DNA of 64,000 bases from contig NZ_PVZC01000008.1 in the NCBI RefSeq assembly GCF_003002095.1, positions 1-64,000 of the forward strand, written 5' to 3'. The notes under the pieces were generated by a model, which saw only the letters and a list, made by a program, of their open reading frames with translations, did not search any database and was not told the DNA's origin. Positions 63,380 to 64,000 of the stretch are shown here, one piece after another. Positions within the stretch are counted from its first letter, which is position 1, and every line of letters begins with the position of its first letter. A program made the position numbers and the translations under genes. Source of the DNA: Allonocardiopsis opalescens (GTDB taxonomy: Bacteria; Actinomycetota; Actinomycetes; Streptosporangiales; Streptosporangiaceae).

Positions 63380-63700
63380 ATGGTGTCGTCCGCCATTCGC
63401 CTGTTCGTCGCGCTGCTCCGGCACAGCGGCGCGTCCCGCACGATCCTGCACGACGTCGCACGCGAGATCTTCCCGTGGATCCGCTTCCTGCCGCCCGCCG
63501 ACGCCGAGGCCTTCCTCGCCGAGCTGGCCGATGTCCTGCGCGCCGCACAGGACATCGACAACCCCGGTCCCGCCATGCAGTGCGTCGTGGAGTGGCGGCA
63601 CACCGCAGAGGCCCATGCCGCACCGGATGTCCGCGAGGTCCTGGTCCGCGGCGAGTACGACGACCTCGGCCCCGTCCCACCGCCCGCGGCGGAGCGGTGA
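63380..63700 (+). CDS. small protein of unknown function, possibly frameshifted at its 3' end
   Basis: The 106-residue frame has ATG at 63380 and coding-like GC3. Content includes RLFVALLRHSGASRTILHDV, PADAEAFLAELADVLRAAQD and VVEWRHTAEAHAAPDVREVL, helical and without membrane segments. The frame ends DDLGPVPPPAAER. A different frame continues from about 63690 with well-formed sequence. A single-base change could join the two into a 147-residue protein. I recall similar proteins beside short toxin-like genes but cannot name the family. Confidence 0.55.
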   Translation: MVSSAIRLFVALLRHSGASRTILHDVAREIFPWIRFLPPADAEAFLAELADVLRAAQDIDNPGPAMQCVVEWRHTAEAHAAPDVREVLVRGEYDDLGPVPPPAAER

Positions 63701-63821
63701 GCCCGAAACGGGGCGGTTGCGTGGTTCCGCCGGCGGCCGCGTGTGGTTCTTCGTCGACCCGGACGAGCATGTCGTCTGGGTCGAGTACGCGAGCCCGCGC
63801 CGTCCCAGGGCGACCGACTGA
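63690..63821 (+). pseudogene. start-less coding fragment downstream of the small unknown gene
   Basis: In the +2-shifted frame the sequence ETGRLRGSAGGRVWFFVDPD, then EHVVWVEYASPRRPRATD and a stop, has coding-like composition and a beta-strand pattern. No good start codon or ribosome-binding site precedes it. It is either the true C-terminus of the 63380 gene after a frameshift or a remnant of a second small gene. Confidence 0.35.
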
Positions 63822-63830
63822 CGCGGTGCC

Positions 63831-64000
63831 TCACAGCTCGCGGCTCCAGTTCTGGCCGGTGAGGTCGTGGCCGAAGCTGCGGTGCGGGGCCTGGTCGGTG
63901 AGGGTGAAGCCGGCGCGCTGGTAGATGCGGCGGGCGGCGGCCAGGACGTCGTTGGTCCACAGGGTCATCCGGCGGTAGCCGGCGGCGCGGGCGAAGGCGA
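63831..64000 (-). CDS. GNAT-family acetyltransferase, C-terminal part only
   Basis: The window edge cuts this minus-strand gene; 55 residues before the stop are visible. They include [19 protein letters not shown], then [20 protein letters not shown] and [15 protein letters not shown]. The end of a GNAT fold ([10 protein letters not shown], beta-strand, GHDL) is clear. The wording is typical of actinobacterial proteins that combine a MarR-type regulator with GNAT, so the full gene may be such a fusion. Acetyl-CoA binding motifs lie outside the window. Confidence 0.75.
   Translation of the reverse strand, partial: AFARAAGYRRMTLWTNDVLAAARRIYQRAGFTLTDQAPHRSFGHDLTGQNWSREL

Overview
The window is very GC-rich chromosomal DNA from a filamentous actinomycete. 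Coding runs have almost exclusively G or C in the third codon position, and GTG starts and ATGA/GTGA stop-start overlaps are common. The gene content is actinobacterial: a complete argCJBDFRGH cluster, an AfsQ1/AfsQ2-type two-component system with its lipoprotein, a SAV2177/DUF574-type methyltransferase, and Ser/Thr kinases with C-terminal membrane domains. I infer a Streptosporangiales/Nocardiopsaceae-like organism. The genus cannot be fixed from sequence reading alone. Most of the window is core housekeeping sequence on the minus strand.

Left edge (1-1080): the leader and promoters of a minus-strand rRNA operon whose 16S gene lies outside the window, then a decayed gene remnant. 1083-12986: tyrS, two small membrane proteins, a 3-methyladenine glycosylase and the arginine genes (argC, J, B, D, F, R, G, H), nearly all translationally coupled. 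An ARG-box-like operator lies upstream of argC, and ArgR is encoded in the cluster. 13209-17722 (plus strand): a Tat-exported acetamidase/formamidase-family protein, then afsQ1-afsQ2-lipoprotein.

17742-20880: an ABC-F ATPase and a broken fic gene, with an 18-bp palindrome between them. This scarred, accessory-looking stretch sits between the arg cluster and pheST. 20881-34505: pheT, pheS, a PAS histidine kinase, an rRNA/tRNA methyltransferase, rplT, rpmI, infC (probably initiated at AUC), aroE, mltG, ruvX, alaS and two small membrane-associated proteins. 34616-39978: a less conserved island with a methyltransferase-like/DCC (DUF393-like) fusion membrane protein, a partner membrane protein, a divergent TetR regulator and lipoproteins.

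39986-48894: rarA, two paralogous Ser/Thr kinases around a PAP2 phosphatase, a NarL-type response regulator and histidine kinase, and a divergent ABC exporter behind a perfect 12-bp inverted repeat. 48947-63200: a PAS-GAF-SpoIIE phosphatase, aspS, a metallo-hydrolase, a DUF349 protein, a methyltransferase, rel, apt, yajC, ruvB, ruvA and ruvC. Compared with the order I know from Streptomyces, secD and secF are missing between yajC and apt, and hisS and a peptidyl-prolyl isomerase gene are missing near aspS. The right end holds a small unknown gene with a possible frameshift and the C-terminus of a GNAT acetyltransferase.

The main themes are translation (four aminoacyl-tRNA synthetases, IF3, L35, L20, an RNA methyltransferase), arginine biosynthesis, stringent response and purine salvage (rel, apt), recombination (ruvABC, rarA), and layered phospho-signalling. 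No CRISPR array, tRNA gene, insertion sequence or prophage gene was recognised.
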